DNA from: Bradyrhizobium quebecense
GTDB lineage: Bacteria > Pseudomonadota > Alphaproteobacteria > Rhizobiales > Xanthobacteraceae
DNA length: 64,000 nucleotides
Assembly (NCBI RefSeq): GCF_013373795.3
Contig: NZ_CP088022.1
Coordinates: forward strand, 2,046,001 to 2,110,000
Direction: 5' to 3'
Positions 9,249 to 17,841 of the stretch are shown in pieces. The notes under the pieces are model-generated. The model did not search any database and had not been told where the DNA came from. It saw nothing but the letters and a program-made list of their open reading frames with translations. A program made the position numbers and the translations under genes. Every line of letters begins with the position of its first letter. Positions within the stretch are counted from its first letter, which is position 1.

Positions 9249-9947
9249 ATGGCCAAAGACACCACCGGGCGGCTGCACGTCACGGTCAAGAGCGGCGGCA
9301 AGCGAAAACTGTCGTCAAAACTCTGGCTCGAGCGCCAGCTTAACGATCCCTACGTCGCCAAGGCCAAGGCGATGGGCTACCGCTCGCGCGCGGCGTTCAA
9401 GCTGCTCGAGATCGACGACAAATATCGCCTGCTCAAGCCGGGCATGACGGTCGTCGACCTCGGCGCCGCGCCCGGCGGCTGGAGCCAGATTGCGGCCAAG
9501 CGAACCGGTGCCGCCGACGGCAAGGGCAAGGTGGTCGCGATCGATCTGCTCGAGATGGGCGTGATCCCCGGAGTGACGTTCGCGCAGCTCGACTTCCTCG
9601 ACCATGACGCGCCCGAAAAACTGGTCGCGATGATGGGCGGCCGTGCCGATTTCGTGATGTCGGACATGGCCGCCAACACCACGGGCCATCGCAAGACCGA
9701 TCAGCTGCGGATCATCGGCCTGGTCGAGACCGCCTCGCATTTTGCCGGGGAGGTGCTCAATCCCGGCGGGACGTTCCTGGCCAAAGTGTTCCAGAGCGGC
9801 GCCGACGCCGAACTGGTGGGGCAGTTGAAGCGCGATTTCGCCAGCGTGCGTCACGTCAAGCCGGCCGCCAGCCGGCAGGATTCCTCCGAGCGCTACGTGC
9901 TGGCGACGGGGTTTCGCGGGCAGCAGCCGTCGTTGCGAGGACCGTAG
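9249..9947 (+). CDS. rlmE: 23S rRNA (uridine-2552-2'-O)-methyltransferase
   Basis: A 232-residue FtsJ/RrmJ-type SAM methyltransferase. Family motifs in order: [20 protein letters not shown] with the first catalytic lysine, [16 protein letters not shown] (SAM loop), [14 protein letters not shown] with the catalytic aspartate, and GTFLAKVFQ with the second catalytic lysine. It should methylate U2552 in the A loop of 23S rRNA during large-subunit assembly. An N-terminal basic extension is normal for alphaproteobacteria. The last codons and the TAG lie inside an interspersed repeat, so the C-terminal tail may have been remodelled by that element. It is cotranscribed with the ppx-like gene upstream. 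Confidence 0.95.
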   Translation: MAKDTTGRLHVTVKSGGKRKLSSKLWLERQLNDPYVAKAKAMGYRSRAAFKLLEIDDKYRLLKPGMTVVDLGAAPGGWSQIAAKRTGAADGKGKVVAIDLLEMGVIPGVTFAQLDFLDHDAPEKLVAMMGGRADFVMSDMAANTTGHRKTDQLRIIGLVETASHFAGEVLNPGGTFLAKVFQSGADAELVGQLKRDFASVRHVKPAASRQDSSERYVLATGFRGQQPSLRGP

Positions 9948-9975
9948 CGACGAAGCAATCCATTGCTCCGCGTAG
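9928..9975. repeat. Partial copy of family D repeat overlapping the rlmE 3' end
   Basis: CGTTGCGAGGACCGTAGCGA followed by CGAAGCAATCCATTGCTCCG matches one half of the complete family D repeat at 24916-25032. It begins inside the rlmE coding sequence and supplies its stop codon. Confidence 0.75.
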
Positions 9976-10160
9976 GCCCTGCTCTAGCGCTACCCTGGTA
10001 CGGCGACATGCGGTCGCGGGCTGAGCTGAACCTGTTGGAACTCTTCCCGTTACGGCGTATTCTATCTTCCCGGCGCGGTCTGTTCGTTGCGTATTTCAGC
10101 CTGGCGCCACGGCAGGTTTGTGCAGCGAGCCGCGCCTTCGTCTTGCGGAGTTCTTCCGTA

Positions 10161-10997
10161 ATGGAGCGCAGGTCGAGCATAGGTAATCGCCTTCTGGCGG
10201 CCTTGCCGCCTGCAGAATTTGATTTGCTGGCGCCTCATCTCCACAAAGTATCGCTCGAACGCGACGTCGTGCTGGTGCGGTCGGGCGACCTCGTCGAACA
10301 GATCTATTTTCCCTGCACGGCATTGATCGCGTTCGTCATGGACATGCCGAACGGACAGGCTGTTGCGACGACAATGGTCGGCAACGAGGGCGCGGCCGGC
10401 ATCCTGTCGACACTCAGGTCGGTACGCTCGCCGATGACGGCGGTGGTTCGCGTCGCGGGCGTGACATGGCAGATTTCGCCGGCACGGTTTCATGCCGCGC
10501 TCACGCGGAGCCACGCGCTTGCCGATGCGGTGCAGCTTCATATGCGGTCGTTGCTGGTTCAGTTCCAGCACATCGCGGCGTGCAATGCGCTGCATTCGGT
10601 GGAGGCCCGCCTGGCCCGGTGGCTGTTGCAGATTCACGATCAGATCGGCAACGACACGCTCCCGTTGACGCAGGAGACGCTGTCGGAATTGCTGGGCGTG
10701 CGACGAACGACCGTAACCCACATGGTGCACAAGCTTCGCGCATCGGGCGCGATCCGGTCCAACCGGCGGAACTCGATCGAGGTCGATAGGCCGCGGCTCG
10801 AAGTTGCGGCCTGCGAGTGCTACGAGATCATGCGCGGCAGGATCGACCGCATCGTTTCGGCTGAAGGGATGAAACCGCCCGGTCGCGGCGCGTCGGCGCA
10901 TGGGCCACCGCGTTCTCACGCCCGACCGTGGACCAATGGCGATAAGGTTCAAGCACACGCGCGTATCGCGGGTGCTGAGCGACCACGAAGCCATTGA
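10161..10997 (+). CDS. Crp/Fnr family transcriptional regulator
   Basis: A 278-residue regulator. Residues about 10-130 form a cyclic-nucleotide-binding-like beta barrel, but no Fnr-type Cys cluster is present and the cAMP-site RS motif is not obvious, so the signal is unknown. A Crp-type winged helix follows, with the recognition helix in LLGVRRTTVTHMVHKLR (about 182-198). A tail of about 40 residues rich in Gly, Pro and Arg extends beyond the usual length. ATG 10161 starts the barrel; sequence before it is not protein-like. Similar rhizobial proteins lie near stress genes. The phasin gene downstream on the other strand may be coincidental. Confidence 0.85.
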   Translation: MERRSSIGNRLLAALPPAEFDLLAPHLHKVSLERDVVLVRSGDLVEQIYFPCTALIAFVMDMPNGQAVATTMVGNEGAAGILSTLRSVRSPMTAVVRVAGVTWQISPARFHAALTRSHALADAVQLHMRSLLVQFQHIAACNALHSVEARLARWLLQIHDQIGNDTLPLTQETLSELLGVRRTTVTHMVHKLRASGAIRSNRRNSIEVDRPRLEVAACECYEIMRGRIDRIVSAEGMKPPGRGASAHGPPRSHARPWTNGDKVQAHARIAGAERPRSH

Positions 10998-11021
10998 ATC
11001 AGGTTGTCACACAGGGCGACG

Positions 11022-11219
11022 TCAGGACGCTTTGCGCAATTCCTCCTCGGGTTCGTAGACCCAGGCGTCCCTGGCGAACCACTCGTGATGGGTCCGACAG
11101 CCCGTGCAATACGTGCGCGAAAAGAACACGGTGCTGCGACGGAACGTTTCGCGGTCGGATTTCATGCCGGTTTTGATAGCACGTCCCGTCCGCGGGCACT
11201 TGATCATGATGACGCCCAC
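11022..11219 (-). CDS. Small Cys-rich (zinc-ribbon-like) hypothetical protein
   Basis: A 65-residue protein with Cys at 8, 38 and 41 (CPRTGRAIKTG and YCTGCRTHHEWF), a pattern suggesting a small metal site. Very similar short proteins are common in Bradyrhizobium, with no known role. ATG 11219 was used; the internal MIKCPRTG methionine four residues later is an alternative. It is downstream of the phasin on the same strand across 115 bp. Confidence 0.7.
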   Translation of the reverse strand: MGVIMIKCPRTGRAIKTGMKSDRETFRRSTVFFSRTYCTGCRTHHEWFARDAWVYEPEEELRKAS

Positions 11220-11334
11220 CTTGAGCCTCCTCCAATGTCAGGGATTGCTGGTCCCGCGCCCCCTCGGCTGGACTGCGCCCCTTCTCATTTGGAGACGCTT
11301 GTTCCAGTCGGGGCTGGGGGCGGGGGGCGGCTCC

Positions 11335-11793
11335 TCAGGAAGGTGTCTTCAGCACCTTCGCAAGGCTCTTCCTGATCGGCTGGGCGGTCTCGGTCGCGAC
11401 CTTCTTCGCGATCTCCCAGAGCTCCTTGTTCTGCACGGTCGTGACCTCGAAACTCCTGCGGCCGTGGTCGGCCGAAAGCCGGATGGCCTCCGACAGCGAC
11501 CTGGTGGCGACGAGTTCGGTCATGAAGGCGAGCGCCGAACTGGTATTGGTCTGGGAGATATCGAGCACCTTGGCCGCGTAATCCGCGGAGCCCCTGGCGT
11601 TGATCGAGTAGGCCTCCTTGAGCAAGACGGAGATTTCCTCGGAGGCCTCCTGGACCTTCTCGAACTGCTCCCGAGCGCGCGCCGCATTTTGCTCGGCAAA
11701 ACCCTGAAAGGCCTTGGGCAGGGCGAACAGGGGCAGGTTGAAGCCGCCGACTTTCGGATTGTCGCTCACTTCATTCGTATGGACGTCACTCAC
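11335..11793 (-). CDS. Phasin family protein
   Basis: A 152-residue, almost all-helical protein of the Phasin_2 type, with an amphipathic core (FAEQNAARAREQFEKVQEAS and SALAFMTELVATRSLSEAIR) and a basic C-terminal helix. Phasins coat polyhydroxyalkanoate granules or act as granule-associated chaperones, so the host probably stores PHA. The best start is GTG 11793, preceded by AAAGGA about 12 bp upstream; the longer frame starting at TTG 11826 adds residues not seen in the family. A strong GC hairpin lies about 50 bp upstream. Confidence 0.87.
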   Translation of the reverse strand: MSDVHTNEVSDNPKVGGFNLPLFALPKAFQGFAEQNAARAREQFEKVQEASEEISVLLKEAYSINARGSADYAAKVLDISQTNTSSALAFMTELVATRSLSEAIRLSADHGRRSFEVTTVQNKELWEIAKKVATETAQPIRKSLAKVLKTPS

Positions 11794-11839
11794 TGGCTCT
11801 GATCCTTTCAAGCGAAACCAAATCAAGGAAAATCCGGAC

Positions 11840-11867
11840 CTTCCGCGGCGCCTGGACGCCGCGGAAG
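11840..11867. other. Strong GC hairpin upstream of the phasin gene
   Basis: CTTCCGCGGCG (11840-11850) and CGCCGCGGAAG (11857-11867) are perfect 11-bp arms around CCTGGA. No T-run follows on either strand, so it is not a classical intrinsic terminator. Depending on the promoter position it would lie in or near the phasin 5' leader. Confidence 0.6.
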
Positions 11868-12342
11868 CGAACCTGGAGCGCTTCCTTCAACATGTTTTTT
11901 GCTGATGCTGGGTCACCGCGGGCCCGCCTGAGCCGAACTATGCGGGATCGGCGCCGGAGCTTCCGTTCGCTTTCTGACTCTGGCGGCGATTTTTTTCAGG
12001 GACGAACCGCCGTGATGCGCCGAGCCAACCGCGGGCCACTGTGCCACCGATCGCGGCGGCGGCTCAGCCATTGCGGCGGGGAATCCCGACGACTTGAGGT
12101 AGGAGAGCGCATGGTCGAGCGCTGTCTCGATCAAGACGCGCGCAGAACAACATTTCAGCGCGACTCGTTGGAACCTCGGCGCGTGGCCAGAGTCGACTTC
12201 ATTGCTCCCGGCCAATGCCCCTAACCGCACCGGGAGAAAACCCCCCAGTGGGTTGGCGGCCTTGGTGCAGCGTCGGGTTTCGCGCACTGGGCCGTTTGTT
12301 GCAGGGCTGGAAAATCGGGCAGCGCAGGCGCATATCTCTCAG
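11868..12342. other. Gene-poor stretch upstream of the small zinc-ribbon gene
   Basis: About 475 bp without a frame that looks like a protein. Open frames here are short, lack family motifs and overlap one another. I see no tRNA cloverleaf and no clear intrinsic terminator. Confidence 0.5.
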
Positions 12343-12546
12343 ATGGCGACAATTGTTCAATGCAATTGCGGCGCCGAGTACAGACGCACTGAAGAGAAGT
12401 TCTTGGTGCCGCATACGGGTGACGCGATCTGTACGGTCTGCGGAGCTGCGCTGGAATCGTGGCTGGAAGCGACCCACGTTCCCACATACGAACTTGTTGA
12501 ACGTCCGGATCGAAGACAGCCAGCCGGAACGACGGGCCACCTCTAA
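12343..12546 (+). CDS. Small zinc-ribbon hypothetical protein
   Basis: A 67-residue protein with CNCG near residue 7 and CTVCGA near residue 30, forming a likely four-Cys zinc ribbon, followed by a conserved-looking ALESWLEATH. Short proteins of this kind are widespread in Bradyrhizobium with no known role. ATG 12343 is chosen because the frame upstream shows no conserved character. The gene ends about 65 bp before the IS630-type element, so its 3' flank has been rearranged. Confidence 0.65.
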   Translation: MATIVQCNCGAEYRRTEEKFLVPHTGDAICTVCGAALESWLEATHVPTYELVERPDRRQPAGTTGHL

Positions 12547-12612
12547 GGGCCTGGCCGTGACCGGACGGCGCACCAGCAGTGTCCGTGCTCGGGAACAGCT
12601 AGTTCGATCGAC

Positions 12613-13619
12613 TAGAGCAGATTCTGATCAGACACGGTCATAACCGGCTGCGGCGAAGAAGTTCAGGCACTCTTGGGCGGTGAAGGCGGTCAGGGCGGTG
12701 GCAATAGCGTTGTCCAAAGCCTCGATTGATCTGGCGGCGGCCTTTCGAAGTGCGGCTTTGAGCTTGGCGAAGGCCATTTCGATCGGATTGAGGTCGGGCG
12801 AATAAGGCGGCAAATAGAGGAGCTGGGCGCCCACGGCATCGATTGCGATGCCGACCTCGGCGCGCTTGTGTGCTGCGAGATTGTCCATCACCACGATGTC
12901 GCCGGGCCTGAGTGTCGGCACGAGGACTTGCGTCACGTAAGCCTCGAACGCCAGACCATCCATGGGACCGTCAAGGACCATCGGCGCAGTCATGCCGGTC
13001 GCTCTGAGCGCGCCGACGAAGGTCGTCGTCTTCCAATGACCATGCGGGAGCGCTGCGACACAGCGCTGGCCGTACGGCGAGCGGCCATAGCGCCGCGCCA
13101 TCTTGGTCGAGGCTCCCGTCTCGTCGATAAACACCAACCGATGGATGCCGATCTCAGGCTGAGATGCCTTCCACGCCGCGCGTTCAGCGGCCACGTCCGG
13201 CCGATCCTGCTCGCTGGCGTGCGATGTTTTTTTTGAACGTGATGTTGCGGCGATCGAAGAATCGCCAGACCACGCTCGGCACGAAACGCTCGCCGTGGAC
13301 TTTGAGGAGATGGTCAGCGATCTCGGCCAGCGTCATGTCAGGCGTAGCCTTGACCAGGGAGAGGATCTCCGCAGCATGACCCTCGATCCGAGCTGAACGT
13401 CTGTCTCCGCCCTGCGCTCCCGCCTCACAAGCGCCGGTGCTGCGCCATTCGTTGACCAGTTCGATCGCTGTCGATGGCGCTACGCCGAACCGGCCGGCGG
13501 CGCCCCGACAGCTCATGCCTTCCTCTTCCACAGCCCGAATAATGCGAAGGCGAAGGTCCGGCGAGAGCGGCTTAGCCATGGGGGCTGGCCTCCATCACCA
13601 GCCCTCAGGGTGAATCACG
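12613..13619. mobile_element. IS630-family insertion sequence (boundaries approximate)
   Basis: Defined by the IS630-type transposase frames. The left limit is the TA at 12613-12614, since the family duplicates a TA. The right limit is set near the GTGATTC-like sequence read on the minus strand at 13612-13618. I could not align convincing terminal inverted repeats, so the right end may be truncated by the neighbouring IS91-type element. Confidence 0.6.
12628..13579 (-). pseudogene. IS630-family transposase, split by a frameshift in an A-run
   Basis: The first part (13184-13579, ATG at 13579) holds two helix-turn-helix domains, MAKPLSPDLRLRIIRAVEEE to TFKK. The second part (12628 to about 13230) holds the DDE domain: [17 protein letters not shown] and [19 protein letters not shown]. 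They join at eight A residues on the coding strand (T-run 13227-13234). With seven A residues the frame would read straight through as [13 protein letters not shown], the usual family sequence. So this is either a one-base expansion or a slippage site giving a fused protein. All catalytic residues are present. Confidence 0.88.
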
Positions 13620-13651
13620 ATTTGCCTCACAAGGGAATCTGGAGGGTTCTG

Positions 13652-13701
13652 TGAGGTCGCGCTCACGCGAGGGCGCGGCAGGCGCTTATGACGCGACCTC
13701 A
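13652..13701. repeat. Inverted repeat between the two insertion sequences
   Basis: TGAGGTCGCG (13652-13661) and CGCGACCTCA (13692-13701) are perfect 10-bp arms with a 30-bp loop. It lies just outside the 9-mer taken as the IS91-type element end, and could belong to an IS terminus or to the interrupted target. Confidence 0.6.
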
Positions 13702-13997
13702 TTGAAGCCGGATTGAACGAAGGCGCGGGAGGCTATTCGCGGTTTTGCAGCTATGGGGATTGTTCGAGATCGCCATGCCCGATCTGCTGGCTCGGCGCGT
13801 GAGGCAGAGACACAGGAGTGCGCATCCTGGAAGAGTTGAGATCAGACGCGCTTCGCCTGAGATCGCGATAGGCCTTTTGCTGCATCGGACGGTTGTTGTC
13901 GCGCAGTGTGACAGCACGGATTCGACATCGTCCGCGATGATCGAGACGCTGGGAGCGAAATGACGAATGATGATCGTCGTGCACGACATGACTTGGC

Positions 13998-15248
13998 TCA
14001 CGATGTGTCGCATCGGAACGGTGATGTTCGAGGGCTGGGGCGTCTGAAGCTATGTCGAAAGCGCTCAATGATGCGCATGACGCCACCACAATCGGGACAG
14101 GCAGGAACCTCGGCCCGGGTTTGAGCCTCCGAATCCACAGGCGACGGCTGGCCATCGTTTGGGGCTGTTCGCTCATGATCGAGAAGTTCGCGGCAAAGGG
14201 CGAGCTTGGCAGCGCGATGGCGGTTGGCCATGAAGCCGAAGTGGCGGATGCGGTGGAAGCCGTCAGGCAGCGTATGAAGCAGGAAACGGCGAATGAACTC
14301 ATCGGGCTTGAGATTCATGATCTTTGTCGCGCTGTTTTGGCGATAGTCCTTCCATGAGAAGGCGACATGATCGTCGTCGAGTGCGACGAGCCGGCTGTTG
14401 GCGATCGCGACGCGATGGGTGTAGCGGCCGAGATAGGCCAGGACCTGTGCGGGTCCGCCGAAGGGCCGCTTGGCGTAAACAACCCAGTTGATGCGTCGCA
14501 TGGCGTCGAGGTGGGCCGCAAAGGCAGCCGGCTCGGCCAGAGCTCCGAGATCGCCGAAGAAACGCAAGGCACCGGAGTTGAAGGCTGCCGACAGACGTTT
14601 GAGAAAAAGTGTGCGAAATAGTCTGGACAACGGTTTGACGGCCAGGAAGAAGTTCGGTCGGCAAGCGGTCCAGCGCGCGCCATCGGGCGAGAGGCCGCCA
14701 CCCGGAACGACGCAATGGACGTGGGGATGATGCATCAGCGTCTGTCCCCAGGTGTGGAGGACGGCGACGCCGCCGATCGCACCGCCGAGCCGGCGTGGAT
14801 TGGCGGCGAGCGTCGTCATCGCCTCGGCGGCAGCCTTGAACAGGATGGCATAGACGACGGCCTTGTTCTGGAAAGCGATCGCGGCGATCGGTGCGGGAAG
14901 TGTAAAGACGACGTGGAAATAGGGAACCGGAAGCAGGTCGGCTTGACGCGCGGCGAGCCACGCGGCTCGGGCTCTCCCCTGACACTTCGGACAGTGCCGA
15001 TTGCGGCAGGAATTATAGGCAACGCGTGTCGTGCCGCAGTCGTCGCAAGCCTGCATGTGGCCGCCGAGCGCCTCGGTCCGGCACGCAACGATCGCGCTCA
15101 TCACGCGCCGCTCGACCCGCCCCAGATGACCGGCATGTACACGGCGATAGGCGTCGCCATGCCGGCACAGAATATCGGCAATCTCGATGGCGGGCCTGTT
15201 GGAGCGGATGTCGGAGCGGGTCATGACCCGCATCCCGCTGCGGGTCAT
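13998..15248 (-). CDS. IS91-family transposase (HUH rolling-circle type)
   Basis: A 416-residue transposase. The N-terminal zinc-binding domain has Cys at 68, 71, 81, 86 and 89 (CRNRHCPKC). The HUH motif is HPHVH (about 174-178) and the catalytic Tyr is in YLGRYTHRVAIANSRL (about residue 276). IS91-family enzymes nick one strand and move by rolling-circle transposition. A second Cys pair (CPDCGG) near the C-terminus may form another ribbon. The ATG at 15248 overlaps the TGA of the recombinase gene (ATGA), implying translational coupling. The protein looks intact. Confidence 0.93.
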   Translation of the reverse strand: MTRSGMRVMTRSDIRSNRPAIEIADILCRHGDAYRRVHAGHLGRVERRVMSAIVACRTEALGGHMQACDDCGTTRVAYNSCRNRHCPKCQGRARAAWLAARQADLLPVPYFHVVFTLPAPIAAIAFQNKAVVYAILFKAAAEAMTTLAANPRRLGGAIGGVAVLHTWGQTLMHHPHVHCVVPGGGLSPDGARWTACRPNFFLAVKPLSRLFRTLFLKRLSAAFNSGALRFFGDLGALAEPAAFAAHLDAMRRINWVVYAKRPFGGPAQVLAYLGRYTHRVAIANSRLVALDDDHVAFSWKDYRQNSATKIMNLKPDEFIRRFLLHTLPDGFHRIRHFGFMANRHRAAKLALCRELLDHERTAPNDGQPSPVDSEAQTRAEVPACPDCGGVMRIIERFRHSFRRPSPRTSPFRCDTS

Positions 15249-16105
15249 CCAGGTGGCGTCACCTCCAGCGACAGGCGATCGAGCGGGCTCTGCGTCGCTC
15301 GGATCGTATCGGTGGCGACCTGCGTGTAGCGCGCTGTCGACGACAAATTATTGTGCCCGAGCAAGACCTGGATGATCCGGATATCGGTTCCGTTCTCGAG
15401 AAGATGTGTCGCGAAGCTGTGGCGCAGCGTGTGCAGCGTGACGCGCTTGGTCAGGCCCGCAGCCTTCACCGCCGACCGGCAGGCGGCATGCAGCACGGTC
15501 TGATCGATCGGATGATCTTCGTCACGACCAGGGAACAGATAAAGCCGCGGCCGGGCGAGCCGCCAGTAGGTGCGCAGGATGCCCAGCAGCTGGGGCGACA
15601 GCATCACGTTGCGATCCTTCGCGCCCTTGCCGTGGCGCACCTGGATGACGCCGCGGGCGCTGTCGATGTCTTCGATCCGCAGTCCCGCAACCTCCGAGGC
15701 CCTGAGCCCGGCCGCATAGGCGGTGGTGAGCGCGGCGCGGCTCTTCAGGCTCGATACCGCTTCAAGAAACTGAACCACTTCGTCGGCGCTGAGAACGACC
15801 GGCAGCTTGCGCGGTTCTCGCGCATAGGGAATGCGCTCTGGGATGAGCGCCTCGCCGAGCGTGACGCCGTAGAAAAACCGTAGCGCACAGACGATCTGGT
15901 TCAGCGCCGGCCATGAGATGCCGGTCGAGACCAAATGCACCTGGAAGGCGCGGACGTCTTCCAGCTCTAACCGGTCAGGCGATCGGCCAAAATAGCGGCT
16001 GAACTTCGAAACCGCGCTGATGTAGGATCTTTGCGTCGCCGGCGACAGATTGCGGACGGTCATGTCTTCGATCATGCGGCGGCGAAGAGGGCTCAAATCG
16101 GCCAT
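15245..16105 (-). CDS. Tyrosine recombinase (phage-integrase family) of the IS91-type element
   Basis: A 286-residue XerC/D-like protein. The SAM-like N-terminal core-binding domain occupies residues about 5-90 and the catalytic domain follows: Arg in GLRASEV (135), HTLRH (His225, Arg228), His in LGHNN (251) and the nucleophilic Tyr in ARYTQVA (260). All are present, so it should be active. ATG 16105 (MADLSPLRRRM) is used because earlier residues are not conserved. It is the first gene of a coupled pair with the IS91 transposase. Pairing of these two enzyme types in one element is known in alphaproteobacteria, but the recombinase's role there is unclear. Confidence 0.92.
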   Translation of the reverse strand: MADLSPLRRRMIEDMTVRNLSPATQRSYISAVSKFSRYFGRSPDRLELEDVRAFQVHLVSTGISWPALNQIVCALRFFYGVTLGEALIPERIPYAREPRKLPVVLSADEVVQFLEAVSSLKSRAALTTAYAAGLRASEVAGLRIEDIDSARGVIQVRHGKGAKDRNVMLSPQLLGILRTYWRLARPRLYLFPGRDEDHPIDQTVLHAACRSAVKAAGLTKRVTLHTLRHSFATHLLENGTDIRIIQVLLGHNNLSSTARYTQVATDTIRATQSPLDRLSLEVTPPG

Positions 16106-16243
16106 CTCGATACTCCTGTCTGAGGGGGTGGGCTCCAACACCCACATCCTCTCAGCCAGGAGGCGATCTATGCCACCTTGCCCCCTACGCCGCGGCAGCG
16201 GCTTAGTTCAATCCCTTCCGATTCCGCCAGGTCAGAAAATGCT

Positions 16244-17731
16244 CTAGCCGAGCCGCTGATCCCGCGCGTTCTGGGTGTCCTCGGTCGCGACCTTGACCGC
16301 TTCGGCCGCGGCGCGCTTTTCGGCGCCTTTGCGGCTCGAGATGTCGATCGCCTTGCGGCCGGCGATCTCGTTGCCGGCGTCAACCGGCATTTGCCAGAAG
16401 AACCAGGCGGACGCTGCCGAGATCAGCGACACCACGATGAACGCTGGTCCAAACACGTCGGCGGACAGCTCGGTCTGGTGATGCAGCGCCAGCGTGGTTT
16501 CGACGGAGAACGCGCCGACCGCGACGCCGGCGGACACCGCGAGCTGCTGGTTGACGCTGACGAGGGTGGTGGCACGGCTCATCTGCGGCGCCTCGACCTC
16601 GGCATAGGCCACGGTGTTGATCGCGGTGAATTGCAGCGAGCGGAAGAAACCGCCGACCACCAGGATGGTGAAGATCAGCATCAGCGGCGTCGAGATCGTG
16701 AACAGGGCGCAGGCGGCGAGGAAGGCCGAACTGACCACCGCGTTGACGGTCATCATGTTGCGGAAGCCGAAGGCGCGGATGATGCGCGCAGCCAGGGTCT
16801 TCATGCCCATGGCGCCGACCGCGGAGGCAAAGGTGACGAGACCGGATTGGAACGGCGACAGGCCGAAACCGACCTGCATCAACAGCGGCAGGAGGAACGG
16901 CAGCGCGCCGATGCCGAGCCGGAACATGAAGCCGCCGACGATCGACGCCCGCATGGTCGGCAGCCGCAGCAAGCCGAAATCGAGCACCGGCGAACCGGTG
17001 CGCCGCGCGTGGATGATGTAGAGCGTCATCGACACCGTGCCGACCCCGACGAGGCCGGCGACGATCGGCCACGGCAACAGATTGAGGCCTGCGACCGACA
17101 GCCCGAAAGCGATGCCGGCGAGGCCGACGCCGGCCAGCACCAATCCCACCAGATCGAAGCGTTCGGGATCCTCGCTCTTGATCGGGTCGATATATCTCAG
17201 CGCCAGGAAGATGCCGAGCAGCCCGATCGGGATATTGATCAGGAAGATCCAGTGCCAGGAGAAATAGGTGGTGATGAAGCCGCCGAGCGGCGGCCCGATC
17301 ACCGGGCCGATCAGCGCCGGCACCGTCACCCAGGCCATCGCGTTGACCAGCGCGCTCTTGTCGACCGAGCGCAGCAGCACCAGTCGCCCGACCGGGGTCA
17401 TCATCGCTCCGCCGAGGCCCTGCAGGATGCGGGCGAACACGAAATCGGTCACCGAGGAGGACAGCGCGCAGCCGATCGAGCCCAGCATGAACACGGCGAC
17501 GGCGCCGGCAAACACGATGCGGGCGCCGAAGCGGTCCGCGGTCCAGCCGCTGGCCGGGATGAACACCGCGAGCGACAGCAGATAGGACGTGATCGCAAGC
17601 TTCAGCGTCAGGGGGCTGGTGCCGATATCGGCGGCGATCGCCGGCAGCGAAGTCGCGATCACCGTGGAATCCATGTTTTCCATGAACAGCGCGGTGGCGA
17701 CGATGAGCGGGATCAGGCGTTGCTTGTTCAT
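16244..17731 (-). CDS. MFS transporter, DHA2 (EmrB/QacA-like) family
   Basis: A 495-residue protein with about 14 hydrophobic helices. Family motifs include MDSTVIATSLPAIAADIG in helix 1, the GWTADRFGARIVF loop (motif A position) and RILQGLGGAMMTPVGRL. DHA2 transporters export drugs or toxic metabolites using proton motive force. The C-terminal 35 residues form a charged cytosolic tail. ATG 17731 begins helix 1. No regulator lies next to it. The IS91-type element sits 30 bp beyond its stop, so it was inserted downstream without breaking the gene. Confidence 0.9.
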   Translation of the reverse strand: MNKQRLIPLIVATALFMENMDSTVIATSLPAIAADIGTSPLTLKLAITSYLLSLAVFIPASGWTADRFGARIVFAGAVAVFMLGSIGCALSSSVTDFVFARILQGLGGAMMTPVGRLVLLRSVDKSALVNAMAWVTVPALIGPVIGPPLGGFITTYFSWHWIFLINIPIGLLGIFLALRYIDPIKSEDPERFDLVGLVLAGVGLAGIAFGLSVAGLNLLPWPIVAGLVGVGTVSMTLYIIHARRTGSPVLDFGLLRLPTMRASIVGGFMFRLGIGALPFLLPLLMQVGFGLSPFQSGLVTFASAVGAMGMKTLAARIIRAFGFRNMMTVNAVVSSAFLAACALFTISTPLMLIFTILVVGGFFRSLQFTAINTVAYAEVEAPQMSRATTLVSVNQQLAVSAGVAVGAFSVETTLALHHQTELSADVFGPAFIVVSLISAASAWFFWQMPVDAGNEIAGRKAIDISSRKGAEKRAAAEAVKVATEDTQNARDQRLG

Positions 17732-17841
17732 CAAAATAGGACAGCTTTGCTGAAAAGGCGGGCGAGGGGGCCATATCATCCTGCCCCGGACCACGCTATT
17801 GCGGAACCGGGCAAACGCCCTAAATCCTGCGTGACGCTGCT

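Larger units (their letters stand above)
13710..16214. mobile_element. IS91-type element carrying a tyrosine recombinase (ends inferred)
   Basis: The element holds the IS91-type transposase and an upstream tyrosine recombinase, both on the minus strand. GGATTGAAC at 13710-13718 and its reverse complement GTTCAATCC at 16206-16214 flank the two genes. I use them as provisional limits because IS91 elements prefer GAAC-type targets. About 280 bp lie between the transposase stop and the inner limit, without a gene, as expected for the origin end. A weak hairpin (16118-16157) lies at the other end. Confidence 0.6.

Noticed and set aside
12613..13640. Exact terminal inverted repeats of the IS630 element
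   Set aside because: GATTC-containing sequences occur near both sides, but I could not align more than a few bases, so no exact ends are claimed.
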